This document shows, one piece after another, positions 55,192 through 63,536 of a stretch of 64,000 nucleotides of DNA. A program made the position numbers and the translations under genes. The number at the start of each line of letters is the position of its first letter. Position 1 is the first letter of the stretch. Source of the DNA: Allobosea sp. BK604. GTDB lineage: Bacteria > Pseudomonadota > Alphaproteobacteria > Rhizobiales > Beijerinckiaceae. Under the pieces are notes generated by a model, which was not told the DNA's origin, did no database searches, and saw only the letters and a program-made list of their open reading frames with translations. The DNA lies in the NCBI RefSeq assembly GCF_004341515.1, contig NZ_SLZF01000001.1, positions 992,001 through 1,056,000 on the forward strand, given 5' to 3'.

Positions 55192-56436
55192 TCAGCGCTT
55201 GTCCCAGGCCGGCAGCGGCACCAGCACGGGGTCCGCCGTCTTCACGTTCTCCGGCGCGACGACGACGAGCTTGCCGTCCTGCCATTGCTGCGCGACCGGG
55301 AAGGCGCGCTCGTTCTGGCCCTGCATCTCGTTGCCGGGAGGAGCGAACTTGACGCCCCAGCCGAGCGAGGTGCCGCCCATCGGGATGTCGAGTGCGAGCG
55401 CGGCGGCCTTCAGCTTGGCCGGATCGGCGGCGCCGGCGGTGCGCAGCACCTTGTCGAGCAGGATATAGGTGCCGACGAAGCCCTGCGTGCCGACATAGGA
55501 AGGCGGCTTGCCCTGGCTGGCCTGGAAGCGCTTCTGGAAATCGGCGAGCAGCGTGCGTGCCTCCTCGGAGAGCGAAGCCGGGTTGATCGCAGCCGAGCCC
55601 TCGGTGTCGAAAATGCCGTTGACGGCCGAGCCCAGGCCCTCGCCGAAGCTCGGCAGGCCATAGATGCCGCCAGTGCCGATGAAGGCGCCGACATTGACGC
55701 CGAGCTGTTTCATCTGGCGCTGGATCAGGAGCGCATCATTCGCATAGGACGAGGCGATGACGATGTCGGCGCCCGCCGCCTTCATGCGCAGGACGAGCGG
55801 CGCGAGATCGGTGGTCGAGGCCTTGTAGGGCAGCCGGCCGGAGACCTTGAAGCCGAGCTCCTTCGCCTTGGTCTCGGCGGCGGTCGCGACGGACGTGCCG
55901 TAATCGGAATCCTCGTGCACGACGAGCACAGTGAGCTCGGACGGCTTCTTGCCCAGCTTCGGCGCGATCAGGCTGGAGGCGATGTTCGCCGCGAGCTGGC
56001 CGTTCGAGCTGGCGGTGAAGACGATGCGGAAATAGCCGTTGAAGCCGCGCTTGGTCAGGCCGTCGGCAATGCCGCCGGTCTCCCAGTAGAGCCCGCCGCG
56101 GCGCTCGACCACCTGGCTCGCGGCATAGGACAGGCCGCTCGAATAGGTGCCGGTGATGATCTGCAGGTTTTCCAGCGAGGCGAGGCGCTCGGCCTCGGAC
56201 TGCGCCTTGTCGGGCGTCGAGGCATCGCCCTGGACGAGCTCGACCTTCTTGCCGGCGACACCGCCCTTCTCGTTGATCATGTCGACGGCGATGCGGGCGC
56301 CGTTGAGGTTCTCGTTGCCGAGCAGCGCGAGGCTGCCGGTCAGCGGGTAGAGCGCGCCGATGCGCCAGGTCTCCTGGGCCTGGGCGGCGAATGTCGACGC
56401 CGCGAGCGCGAGCGCCGTCAAAGCGAAGCGTTTCAT
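55192..56436 (-). CDS. Liv-type periplasmic solute-binding protein
   Basis: 414 aa with signal peptide (RFALTALALAASTFAAQAQ). Mature part opens TWRIGALYPLTGSLALLGNENLNGARIAVDMINEKGG, the type I periplasmic amino-acid/amide binding fold; GTYSSGLSYAASQVVERR and TASSNGQLA line the cleft. It starts 3 bp after the stop of the isochorismatase-family gene and precedes livHMGF. The ligand is unknown; urea, amide and branched-chain amino acid binders share this fold. Confidence 0.9.
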   Translation of the reverse strand: MKRFALTALALAASTFAAQAQETWRIGALYPLTGSLALLGNENLNGARIAVDMINEKGGVAGKKVELVQGDASTPDKAQSEAERLASLENLQIITGTYSSGLSYAASQVVERRGGLYWETGGIADGLTKRGFNGYFRIVFTASSNGQLAANIASSLIAPKLGKKPSELTVLVVHEDSDYGTSVATAAETKAKELGFKVSGRLPYKASTTDLAPLVLRMKAAGADIVIASSYANDALLIQRQMKQLGVNVGAFIGTGGIYGLPSFGEGLGSAVNGIFDTEGSAAINPASLSEEARTLLADFQKRFQASQGKPPSYVGTQGFVGTYILLDKVLRTAGAADPAKLKAAALALDIPMGGTSLGWGVKFAPPGNEMQGQNERAFPVAQQWQDGKLVVVAPENVKTADPVLVPLPAWDKR

Positions 56437-56439
56437 TGG

Positions 56440-57150
56440 TTATCCCCTTTTGCTGTTGTTCTGCAGTTCGGCGATGACCGCCGCCGAATCCGTCACGTCG
56501 GCGAATTGCCGGTCCATGTCGAAGAGGCTGATCGCGTGCGAGATAGGCAGCCGGTCGAAGACGGCGTCGGCCGGCACGATCGCGCGGTAATTATAGGAGG
56601 CGGCGTCGAAGACCGTGGCCCGCACGCAATTGCTGGTGGCGCCGCCGAGCACGATGACCGTGTCGATATTGCGCTCGATCAGGTAGCCGAGCAGCGGCGT
56701 GCCGTGGAAGCCGCTCGGCTTCTTCTTGACGAAGACGATATCGCCCGGCTTCGGCCCGACCTCCGGCAGCAGCTCGGCGCCTTCAGTGCCGTCGATGCAC
56801 CAGTCGTCGCGCTCCTTCATGAAGGCGCGCTTGCGGCCGTAGACGCCGATATCATTACCGCTCTCGTCGAGCGCAAAGCGGGTCAGGAAGATCGGTACGC
56901 CAGCGGCGCGGCCCGCATCCAGGATCGCGGCGATCCGATCGACCGCGGCCCAGCCGATCTCGCCGCAGGAGGAGGGATAGCGCTCGTTGCGGATGCCGCG
57001 CTCGCCGACCATGTAGCGCTGCGCGTCGATGACCACGATGGCCGGCTTGGCGCCGAAGCCCATGCGCTGGGCGAAACGGCCGCGCGCCAGCACGGCGCGG
57101 TCGGCCTCGGTCAGGAATTCGTCCCAGGGTTTCGTGACGGTCGTGCTCAT
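56440..57150 (-). CDS. Isochorismatase-family cysteine amidohydrolase
   Basis: 236 aa. The Asp-Lys-Cys triad is visible: AIVVIDAQRYM, IVFVKKKPSGF and GGATSNCVRATVFDA. This group includes N-carbamoylsarcosine amidase, maleamate amidohydrolase and ureidoacrylate amidohydrolase; all cleave a terminal amide or carbamoyl group. Its substrate would fit the half-amide or carbamoyl product of the PuuE-type gene next to it. It overlaps that gene by 4 bp and sits 3 bp before the binding-protein gene. True isochorismatase activity is unlikely in this context. Confidence 0.87.
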   Translation of the reverse strand: MSTTVTKPWDEFLTEADRAVLARGRFAQRMGFGAKPAIVVIDAQRYMVGERGIRNERYPSSCGEIGWAAVDRIAAILDAGRAAGVPIFLTRFALDESGNDIGVYGRKRAFMKERDDWCIDGTEGAELLPEVGPKPGDIVFVKKKPSGFHGTPLLGYLIERNIDTVIVLGGATSNCVRATVFDAASYNYRAIVPADAVFDRLPISHAISLFDMDRQFADVTDSAAVIAELQNNSKRG

Positions 57151-58088
57151 CGGTCGGTCTCGGAGGGCGGATGCTGCGCGTGCCAGTGTTGCGCGACGTC
57201 GAGACGCCCGCAGACCCAGACGCGGTCATGTTTCAGGATATGGTCGAGGACATTGGCGAGGGCGCGGGCCCGCGCCGGCCGGCCGGTGATGCGCGGATGC
57301 AGGCCGACCGACATCAGGCCGGGCCGCTCGGCACCTTCCTCATAGAGCTGGTCGAAGGTCGCCTTGAGATAGCTTTCGAAATCGTCGGGCGACGAGAAGC
57401 CGGAGGGAGCCGCGAACTTCCCGTCATTGGCATCCATCGTATAGGGCACGATGAGATGGTTCCGACCGGAGACCTCGACCCAATAGGGCAGCTCGTCGTT
57501 ATAGGCGTCGGAATCGTAGAGGAAGCCGCCCTCCTCCACGAGCAGGCGGCGGGTATTCTCGCTCGGTCCGAAGCGGCAATACCAGCCGAGCGGCCGCTCG
57601 CCGGTGGTGCGCTTCAGCGAAGAGATGGCCTGCGCGATGCGCTCGCGCTCCTCGTCCTCGCTCAGGCGAAAGTGCTCCTCCCAGCGCCAGCCATGGCAGC
57701 AGAGATCGAAATTGGAGGCCGCGAAAGCCTCGGCGACGTCGAGATTGCGCTCCAGCGCGACGGCGCAGCCAAACAGCGTCGCCGGCAATTCGCGTTCCTG
57801 GAAGATCTGGAACAGCCGCCAGATGCCGACGCGGCTGCCATATTCGTACATGGTCTCGAAGGCGAGGTCGCGCTGCCCTGCCGGAACGCGCCCACCGGGC
57901 GCTTCGGCCAGGCCGAGCTCCGTGCGCCCGCTGCCATCAGGCACGCTATATTCCGAGCCTTCCTCGTAGTTGATCGCGAAATTGACCGCGATCCGCGCCT
58001 TGCCGGGCCAGCGCGGGTCCGGCCGCTTGCGGCCATAGCCGACGAAGTCGCGGGGATTGTCCGAGCTCGGGCGCCAGACGCGGTTCAT
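57147..58088 (-). CDS. PuuE-type (polysaccharide-deacetylase fold) cyclic amide hydrolase
   Basis: 313 aa of the PuuE allantoinase/imidase branch of the polysaccharide deacetylase fold. Segments CCHGWRWEEHF, GWYCRFGPSENTRRLLVEEGGFLYDSDAYNDELPYW and VGLHPRITGRPARARAL are the family hallmarks. Known members open allantoin or cyclic imides (Pseudomonas imidase). Given the amidohydrolase beside it, ring opening of a cyclic ureide or imide followed by deamidation is the best hypothesis. One base separates it from the CoA-transferase stop; it overlaps the amidohydrolase by four bases. Chitin or glycan deacetylase is unlikely. Confidence 0.85.
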   Translation of the reverse strand: MNRVWRPSSDNPRDFVGYGRKRPDPRWPGKARIAVNFAINYEEGSEYSVPDGSGRTELGLAEAPGGRVPAGQRDLAFETMYEYGSRVGIWRLFQIFQERELPATLFGCAVALERNLDVAEAFAASNFDLCCHGWRWEEHFRLSEDEERERIAQAISSLKRTTGERPLGWYCRFGPSENTRRLLVEEGGFLYDSDAYNDELPYWVEVSGRNHLIVPYTMDANDGKFAAPSGFSSPDDFESYLKATFDQLYEEGAERPGLMSVGLHPRITGRPARARALANVLDHILKHDRVWVCGRLDVAQHWHAQHPPSETDR

Positions 58089-59318
58089 CTACTTGCCCTC
58101 CGCCTCGACGTTCAGCGCCGGCAGCCTGCCGGCCGCACGCAACTCCTCGAGGATCTCCTCGCGATGCTGGTCGACCCTGCCGCCGGTACGCCGGATCGCG
58201 CCGGGGGTGCGCGACATGACCGGGAAGACATTCTGCATCCGGACCGGCCCGAGATCCTCGTCCGGCACGGCGACGACGGACTTGCGCGCGACATATTGCG
58301 GGTCGTCGAAGATCTGCTCGATATCGTAGATCGGCGCGATCGCCGCCTCGACCCGCTCAAAGGTCTCCAGAACCTCGTCGAGATCATGCCGGCCGATCCA
58401 GCCGCCGACGATCGCATCGATCTCCTCGACATGCTTGATGCGGTCGAGATTGGTCTGGAAGCGCGGGTCGTTGGCCGTGCCGGGCCCGCCGGTCAGGTCG
58501 AGCACGCGCCTGACAATGCTCGGTGCCGCCGCCGAGAGCGCGACCCAGCGATTGTCGCGGGTGCGATAGGCATTGCGCGGCGCATTGTTGACCGAGCGGT
58601 TGCCGGTGCGGTTCTGGATCACGCCGAGCTGATCGAAGATGATCGGCTGCGGGCCGAGCAGCGCGAAGATCGGCTCGTAGATGGCGAGGTCGATATACTG
58701 GCCCTTGCCGCTGCCGCGGACATCGCGCTCGTAGATCGCGAACATCGAGGCGAAGCAGCCGTAATAGGCGGCGATGCCGTCGGCGAGGCCGAAGGGCGGC
58801 AGGGTCGGCGGACCATCGGGCTGGCCGGTGATATGGGCAAAGCCCGACATCGCCTCGGCCAGGGTGCCGAAGCCGGCGCGGCGGTTATAGGGGCCGGTCT
58901 GGCCGAAGCCGGTCACCCGCACCATCACGAGGCGCGGGTTGATCTGCGACAGCACATCCCAGCCGAGGCCCCAGCTCTCCAGCGTGCCGGTGCGGAAATT
59001 CTCGACGAGGATATCGGCATCGGCGACGAGCGCCTTGAAAATCTCGGCATCGGCAGAGGCCTTGAGGTCGAGCGCGATGCAGCGCTTGTTGCGTGCCGTC
59101 GTCTTCCACCACAGGCCGTGGCCGTCCTTCTTGGCGCCCATGTTGCGCAAGGGATCGCCACTCGGGTGCTCGATCTTGATGACGTCGGCACCGAAATCGC
59201 CCATCAGGGTCGAGATGATCGGCCCGGCGAAGAGCGTGGCGCAGTCGATGACGCGCAGGCCCTCGAGCGGCCCCTTGGCCGCGGCCGGCGCATTGGTGGT
59301 GGTCGTGGTCTCAGACAT
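58089..59318 (-). CDS. Class III (CaiB/BaiF) CoA-transferase
   Basis: 409 aa. LRVIDCATLFAGPIISTLMGDFGADVIKIE, NKRCIALDLKA and VENFRTGTLESWGL are family signatures; the catalytic Asp is probably in GLADGIAAYYG. Transfers CoA between a donor such as succinyl-CoA and an organic acid. The start region overlaps the CitE-type gene by 8 bp and the stop abuts the PuuE-type gene. It would activate the acid released by the hydrolases for cleavage by the lyase. Donor and acceptor are unknown. Confidence 0.88.
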   Translation of the reverse strand: MSETTTTTNAPAAAKGPLEGLRVIDCATLFAGPIISTLMGDFGADVIKIEHPSGDPLRNMGAKKDGHGLWWKTTARNKRCIALDLKASADAEIFKALVADADILVENFRTGTLESWGLGWDVLSQINPRLVMVRVTGFGQTGPYNRRAGFGTLAEAMSGFAHITGQPDGPPTLPPFGLADGIAAYYGCFASMFAIYERDVRGSGKGQYIDLAIYEPIFALLGPQPIIFDQLGVIQNRTGNRSVNNAPRNAYRTRDNRWVALSAAAPSIVRRVLDLTGGPGTANDPRFQTNLDRIKHVEEIDAIVGGWIGRHDLDEVLETFERVEAAIAPIYDIEQIFDDPQYVARKSVVAVPDEDLGPVRMQNVFPVMSRTPGAIRRTGGRVDQHREEILEELRAAGRLPALNVEAEGK

Positions 59319-60192
59319 GCTGTCCTGCCGATTGGGCGAGCTTGAGCACGGCGCGGGCGCGGTCGATGAAGGGACCGTCCGCCATCACGCCGTCGACGGT
59401 GAAGGCGCCGACGCCACGCGCCAGCATCTCGTCCGCTTTGTCGACGATGCGCCGCGCATTCTCGATTTCCGCCGGGCGGGGGAAGAAGACCGCGTTGGCG
59501 ATCGCGATCTGGTTGGGATGGACGCAGCTCTTGCCGGCAAGGCCGAGCGCGCGCGCCGCCTCGGCATCGGCGCGATAGGCCTCGCCATCCGAGACCGCGA
59601 CGAAGGCGCCGTCATAGGCGTCGATGCCGGCCTCGGCCGCCGCGAACCGCACCTTCAGCCGCACCGGCAGGAGGGCGGCCGGGCTCCGCTCGATCGCCAG
59701 CGGCTCGAACAGGTCGCCGAAGCCGAGCTGCAGCCCGATCACACGCTCGTCGGCGAGCGCGATCTCTGCGGCCATGCGCAGCCCGCGCGGCGTCTCGATA
59801 TTGGCGAGTATACCGATCGGCCGGGCGATCCCTTGCTCGCGCTCCAGCCGCTCGAGCAGGCGCACCGTCTCGACGATCGGCTCGGCACTCTCGATCTTCG
59901 GCAGGTTGACGATGTCGAGGCCCGGCCGAACCACCGCCTCCATATCGTCATCGAACAGCTCCTCGCCCCAGGGATTGACCCGGACGATGGCGATCTTGGC
60001 GTGGTCGACATGCTCCGAGAGCGACTGGGCGACATGCTCGCGCGCTTCCGCCTTGCGGTCGGCGGCGACGGCGTCCTCGAGATCGAAGGAGATCGCATCG
60101 GCCGCCGAGTTCCACGCCTTGTCGAAGAGCTCCGGCCGGGAGCCCGGCACGAATAGCTTGCTTCGCATCGAGGGAGAACGGGTGACAGGCAT
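59311..60192 (-). CDS. HpcH/HpaI (CitE-like) acyl-CoA lyase
   Basis: 293 aa aldolase/citrate-lyase-beta fold. LFVPGSRPELFDKAW, ISFDLEDAVAADRK (metal Glu/Asp), RVNPWG, LPKIESA, NIETPRGL and CVHPNQIAIAN are the malyl/citramalyl-CoA lyase signatures. Likely cleaves a 3-hydroxyacyl-CoA (malyl-, methylmalyl- or citramalyl-CoA type). It is first in the leftward operon; the divergent LysR starts 180 bp away. No hydratase is present in the window, so the hydroxylated acid may be supplied directly or made elsewhere. Confidence 0.87.
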   Translation of the reverse strand: MPVTRSPSMRSKLFVPGSRPELFDKAWNSAADAISFDLEDAVAADRKAEAREHVAQSLSEHVDHAKIAIVRVNPWGEELFDDDMEAVVRPGLDIVNLPKIESAEPIVETVRLLERLEREQGIARPIGILANIETPRGLRMAAEIALADERVIGLQLGFGDLFEPLAIERSPAALLPVRLKVRFAAAEAGIDAYDGAFVAVSDGEAYRADAEAARALGLAGKSCVHPNQIAIANAVFFPRPAEIENARRIVDKADEMLARGVGAFTVDGVMADGPFIDRARAVLKLAQSAGQHV

Positions 60193-60291
60193 GAGCGGCG
60201 CCTATGAGAGAAGGTTATGACCTCGCCATCGGGCTCCTGCCGGCTTTTCCCCCGGCATCGGCAATAGCGATGCGGGTATTCCATCCCTCAA

Positions 60292-60306
60292 TTGCCAAGT
60301 CGGCAA
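60292..60306. promoter_or_regulatory. LysR-type operator upstream of the LysR/CitE pair
   Basis: TTGCC-AAGTC-GGCAA, a T-N11-A inverted repeat between the divergent LysR (60372) and CitE-type (60192) genes; likely the binding site of that LysR. Confidence 0.55.
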
Positions 60307-60322
60307 ATATCATGTTGTTAGA

Positions 60323-60347
60323 AGGGCATTCCTTCGAGGAATGCCCT
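60323..60347 (+). promoter_or_regulatory. Hairpin in the LysR leader
   Basis: AGGGCATTCC-TTCGA-GGAATGCCCT, a perfect 10-bp stem with a 5-nt loop, 25 bp before the LysR start. Could be a second operator or an RNA element affecting LysR translation. Confidence 0.45.
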
Positions 60348-60371
60348 GTCGCAAATCGCCGGACCTGGCCG

Positions 60372-61301
60372 ATGATGGATCTCCGCAAGCTCCGCTATTT
60401 CAGCAATGTCGTTGAGGCGAAGAGCATCAGCAAAGCGGCCGACAGCCTGCATGTCGCCCAGCCGGCGCTGAGCAAGAGCATCCAGGCGCTGGAGGAGGAG
60501 CTCGGCACGCCCCTCCTGCAGCGGTCCGCCAAGGGCGTCGCGACGACCGAGGCGGGTGCGCGGCTCTACGAGCATTGCCAGATCGTGTTCAAGCAGCTCG
60601 ACCGGGCTCGGCTCGACGTGCGCAAATCGGTCGAGCGCCCCTCGGGCGTCGTCACCGTCGGCCTGCCGCACAGCCTGATGACCGTACTTGCACTGCCGAT
60701 GCTGCAGCTGACCACGGCGCGCTATCCCGACATGCGCCTCGAGCTCAAGCAGGAGCATAGCCATGTACTGAGCACCAATATCCGCGGCGGCAAGCTGGAT
60801 TTCGCGGTGATGGCGAATCCACGCTCGGCCTCGGGCCTGCTCTGCCAACCTCTGCTGGAGGAGGAGCTTCTCTTCGTCGAGCAGGTCCGCCCGAACGAGA
60901 CGAGGTCCGAAATCCATATCAGCTTCATCGAGGCGTCCCGGCGCGAATTCATCCTGCCTTCGGTGGGCAACGGCCTGCGCGCCTCGGCCGAAGGGCATTT
61001 CCGTGCCCGCTCCCTGCCGCTCAATGTCAGGTATGAGGTCGACGCCATCGCCCTGATCACGCAATGCGTCGAGGCGGGGCTTGGCGTCTCGCTCCTGCCC
61101 GGGGGCTGCCTGCGGATGGATGTCGAGCAGGGTCGCGTGCGGGCAAAGCCCTTTGCCGAGGGCTGCCACCGCACCATCGTGCTCTGTCACGCGGCGGAGG
61201 CGACATTGTCGCCCGCGGCGGCGACCGTCATGTCGCTCGTCGAGGAAACGGCGCGGGACATGGTGATCCGCGGGCAATGGTCGGGCGCGCGGCTGGCGTG
61301 A
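60372..61301 (+). CDS. LysR-family regulator of the adjacent catabolic operon
   Basis: 309 aa from ATG 60372 (or 60375, MDLRKLRYF). HTH segment FSNVVEAKSISKAADSLHVAQPALSKSIQALEEELGTPLL, then an effector domain opening GVVTVGLPHSL. Resembles Nac/Cbl-like LysR proteins, which respond to nitrogen or sulfur state. The frame is open to 60204 but the palindromic operator lies inside that extension, so the later start is preferred. It is divergent from the SDR-Liv-hydrolase operon and converges on the isocitrate-lyase-family gene with 36 bp between stops. Confidence 0.87.
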   Translation: MMDLRKLRYFSNVVEAKSISKAADSLHVAQPALSKSIQALEEELGTPLLQRSAKGVATTEAGARLYEHCQIVFKQLDRARLDVRKSVERPSGVVTVGLPHSLMTVLALPMLQLTTARYPDMRLELKQEHSHVLSTNIRGGKLDFAVMANPRSASGLLCQPLLEEELLFVEQVRPNETRSEIHISFIEASRREFILPSVGNGLRASAEGHFRARSLPLNVRYEVDAIALITQCVEAGLGVSLLPGGCLRMDVEQGRVRAKPFAEGCHRTIVLCHAAEATLSPAAATVMSLVEETARDMVIRGQWSGARLA

Positions 61302-61337
61302 TACCCCAGGCCTGAAGCGTTTCAGCCGAAGCCATCC

Positions 61338-62201
61338 CTATTCGCTCTCGGCATTCGCACGCTCGAATTCCCAGACCCGCTCGAAGCCGATCATCCGGAC
61401 GAAATCCGAGAACTGGGACAACCCGCCGGCCCAATCACGGGTCGAGCCGGTCGCCTTGAGATGCGCATAGACCGATTGCAGCGCATGTGCCGCCGCGAGC
61501 AACCCCGCCACCGGATAGATCGCGATCCTGTAGCCCAGCGCCTCAAGCTCCGCGCGAGCGAGGATCGGCGTGCGGCCGCCCTCGACCATATTGGCGAGCA
61601 AGGGCACGTCGAAGGCCCGGCCGATGCGCTCCATCTCCTCCACGCTTTCCGGCGATTCGATGAAGAGGATGTCGGCGCCGGCCTTCAGGAAGGCCTCGCC
61701 ACGCCGCAGCGCCTCGTCGAGACCATGGGCGGTGCGGGCATCGGTTCGGGCGATGATCTTGAAGTCCCCGGAGGAGCGCGCCTGGGCAGCGACCTTGATC
61801 TTGCGCGCCGCATCCGCCAGCGGGATCACGCGGCGGCTTGGCGTATGCCCGCATTTCTTCGGGAATTCCTGGTCCTCGAGTTGGATCGCCTGCGCCCCGC
61901 CCGCCTCGTAGCCGCGCACCGTATGGTCGACGTTGAGAAGCCCGCCATAGCCGGTATCGCCATCGGCGATCAGGGGCGTCGCGGTCTGATCGGCGATCTG
62001 GCGGACGCGCCCGACCATGTCGGAATAGGTGGCGAGCCCGGCATCGGGATAGCCGAGATGGGAGGCGACGACGCCGAAGCCGGTCATATAGAGCGCGTCG
62101 AACCCGGCCTGGTCGGCGAGCTTCGCCGAAACCAGATCATAGACGCCGGGCGCGACGATCAGGCCCGGTTGGCGCAGCCGCTCGGAGAATGTCTGGGACA
62201 T
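61338..62201 (-). CDS. Isocitrate lyase/PEP mutase family protein
   Basis: 287 aa from ATG 62201 (MSQTFSERLRQPGLIVAPGVYD). The TIM-barrel family signatures are DGDTGYGG, QLEDQEFPKKCGH (catalytic Cys in KKCGH), and IARTDAR. This group covers methylisocitrate lyase, oxaloacetate decarboxylase, dimethylmalate lyase and phosphonate enzymes; KKCGH supports a C-C lyase or decarboxylase of a 2-hydroxy or 2-oxo diacid. It lies downstream of a second Liv-type binding-protein gene on the same strand. Exact reaction unknown. Confidence 0.85.
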   Translation of the reverse strand: MSQTFSERLRQPGLIVAPGVYDLVSAKLADQAGFDALYMTGFGVVASHLGYPDAGLATYSDMVGRVRQIADQTATPLIADGDTGYGGLLNVDHTVRGYEAGGAQAIQLEDQEFPKKCGHTPSRRVIPLADAARKIKVAAQARSSGDFKIIARTDARTAHGLDEALRRGEAFLKAGADILFIESPESVEEMERIGRAFDVPLLANMVEGGRTPILARAELEALGYRIAIYPVAGLLAAAHALQSVYAHLKATGSTRDWAGGLSQFSDFVRMIGFERVWEFERANAESE

Positions 62202-62227
62202 CGGAAATCCAATCTTCGAAAGCCTCT

Positions 62228-62251
62228 GCCCGGCCGCCATGACGGCCGGGC
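62228..62251 (-). terminator. Hairpin after the second Liv-type binding-protein gene
   Basis: GCCCGGCCG-CCATGA-CGGCCGGGC, a 9-bp perfect stem, 22 bp after that gene's stop and 27 bp before the isocitrate-lyase-family start. No U-run. Confidence 0.5.
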
Positions 62252-62272
62252 CGATCGTGCCGGATACGGGCG

Positions 62273-63460
62273 TCAGGGCGCGGGATAGGTGATCTTCGCC
62301 GCCGCCTTTTCGGCCGGCCAGACCACCTCCTGGCCGCCATCGGGCTTGTACTGCACCGCGATCATGCTCTTGTCGGTGATCAGCTGGTGCTTGCCGCCCA
62401 TTTCCGAGGCGGTATAGGCGACCTTGCCGTAGGGCGTGTCGAAGGTCATCGAGCCGAGATTGGCGAGGATCTTCGCCCTGTCCCAGGAGCCCGCCGCCTT
62501 GGCCGCGTCCCGCAGCGTCTGCATCGCGACATAGCCCTGCACCGCGCTCGACACGACCTCGCCGCCACGCTTGGCCTCGGCCTTCTTCACCCATTCGGCC
62601 AAGCCGGGCGTCGTCTGCTTCGCGGACCAGAGATCGACGACCACGACATTGTCGCCGGCCGGGCCGAAATCGGAACGCTTCTCGCCGGCGCCCTGGGTCA
62701 CCAGCAGCTTGGGCTTGATGCCGAGCTGCGCCGCCTGGCGCGCGATCTGGATATTGTCGCCGGAATAGCCGATCAGGAACAGGACATCGGGGTTCAGGCC
62801 CTTGGCGCGGTTCAGGATCGGCGCGAAATCCGGAGTGCCGGCGCGGAAGGGCTCGTTCATCACGACCTCCAGCCCCGCCTCCTTGGCATATTGCTGGGTG
62901 AACTTGGCGCCATCGGTGCCGTAGAGCTTGTCCTCATAGGCGATCGCCAGCGTCTTCACGCCCGGAATGCTCTTGAAGAAGTTCACCGCCGCCTTCTGGC
63001 GGTGATAGTCCCAGATATAGACGTGATAATACCAGTCGTTCTTACCGAAGGTCTCCTCCAGCCGCACAGAGGAAGAGCCCGGATGGACGAAGATCGGCTC
63101 GTAGCGCTGCACTGCACTGAGCAGCGCGAAATCCGAAGTGCTGCCGAAGCCGCCGACGAAGGCATCGACCTTGTCCTGCGTCGCGAGCTTCGCCGCGATG
63201 CCGGCGGAGGTGTTGGGCTCACCCTTGGTATCCTCGACGACGAGCTCGATCTTGCGCCCGAACAGCCCACCTTCGGCGTTGATCTCGTCGGCGGCATATT
63301 GAATGCCCCAGAGGATCTGCGTGCCGCCGCCGGCCAGCGCGCCGGTCAAAGGCAGCGGCACGCCGATCTTGATCGGCCCCTGCTGCGCGAGCGCGGGGGC
63401 GGCGATTGCCGTTCCGGCGAGCATGGCGCCGGCCATGAGACGTCTCAGCTTGGTCCACAT
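62273..63460 (-). CDS. Second Liv-type periplasmic solute-binding protein
   Basis: 395 aa from ATG 63460 with GGAGGA upstream; the frame extends to 63517. Signal peptide LRRLMAGAMLAGTAIAAPALAQ, then IKIGVPLPLTGALAGGGTQILWGIQYAADEINAEGG, the type I amino-acid/amide binding fold. It differs clearly from the binding protein at 55192, so it serves another ligand. It starts 76 bp after the ATPase stop and belongs to a second leftward transporter set that runs off the right edge. Confidence 0.9.
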   Translation of the reverse strand: MWTKLRRLMAGAMLAGTAIAAPALAQQGPIKIGVPLPLTGALAGGGTQILWGIQYAADEINAEGGLFGRKIELVVEDTKGEPNTSAGIAAKLATQDKVDAFVGGFGSTSDFALLSAVQRYEPIFVHPGSSSVRLEETFGKNDWYYHVYIWDYHRQKAAVNFFKSIPGVKTLAIAYEDKLYGTDGAKFTQQYAKEAGLEVVMNEPFRAGTPDFAPILNRAKGLNPDVLFLIGYSGDNIQIARQAAQLGIKPKLLVTQGAGEKRSDFGPAGDNVVVVDLWSAKQTTPGLAEWVKKAEAKRGGEVVSSAVQGYVAMQTLRDAAKAAGSWDRAKILANLGSMTFDTPYGKVAYTASEMGGKHQLITDKSMIAVQYKPDGGQEVVWPAEKAAAKITYPAP

Positions 63461-63536
63461 CGTCCATTCCTCCCTGGATTCGCCTGCTCGTGGGCGCAGG
63501 TCTTTGCTTGCAGTCATCTTGGCGTAGATACGCGGC

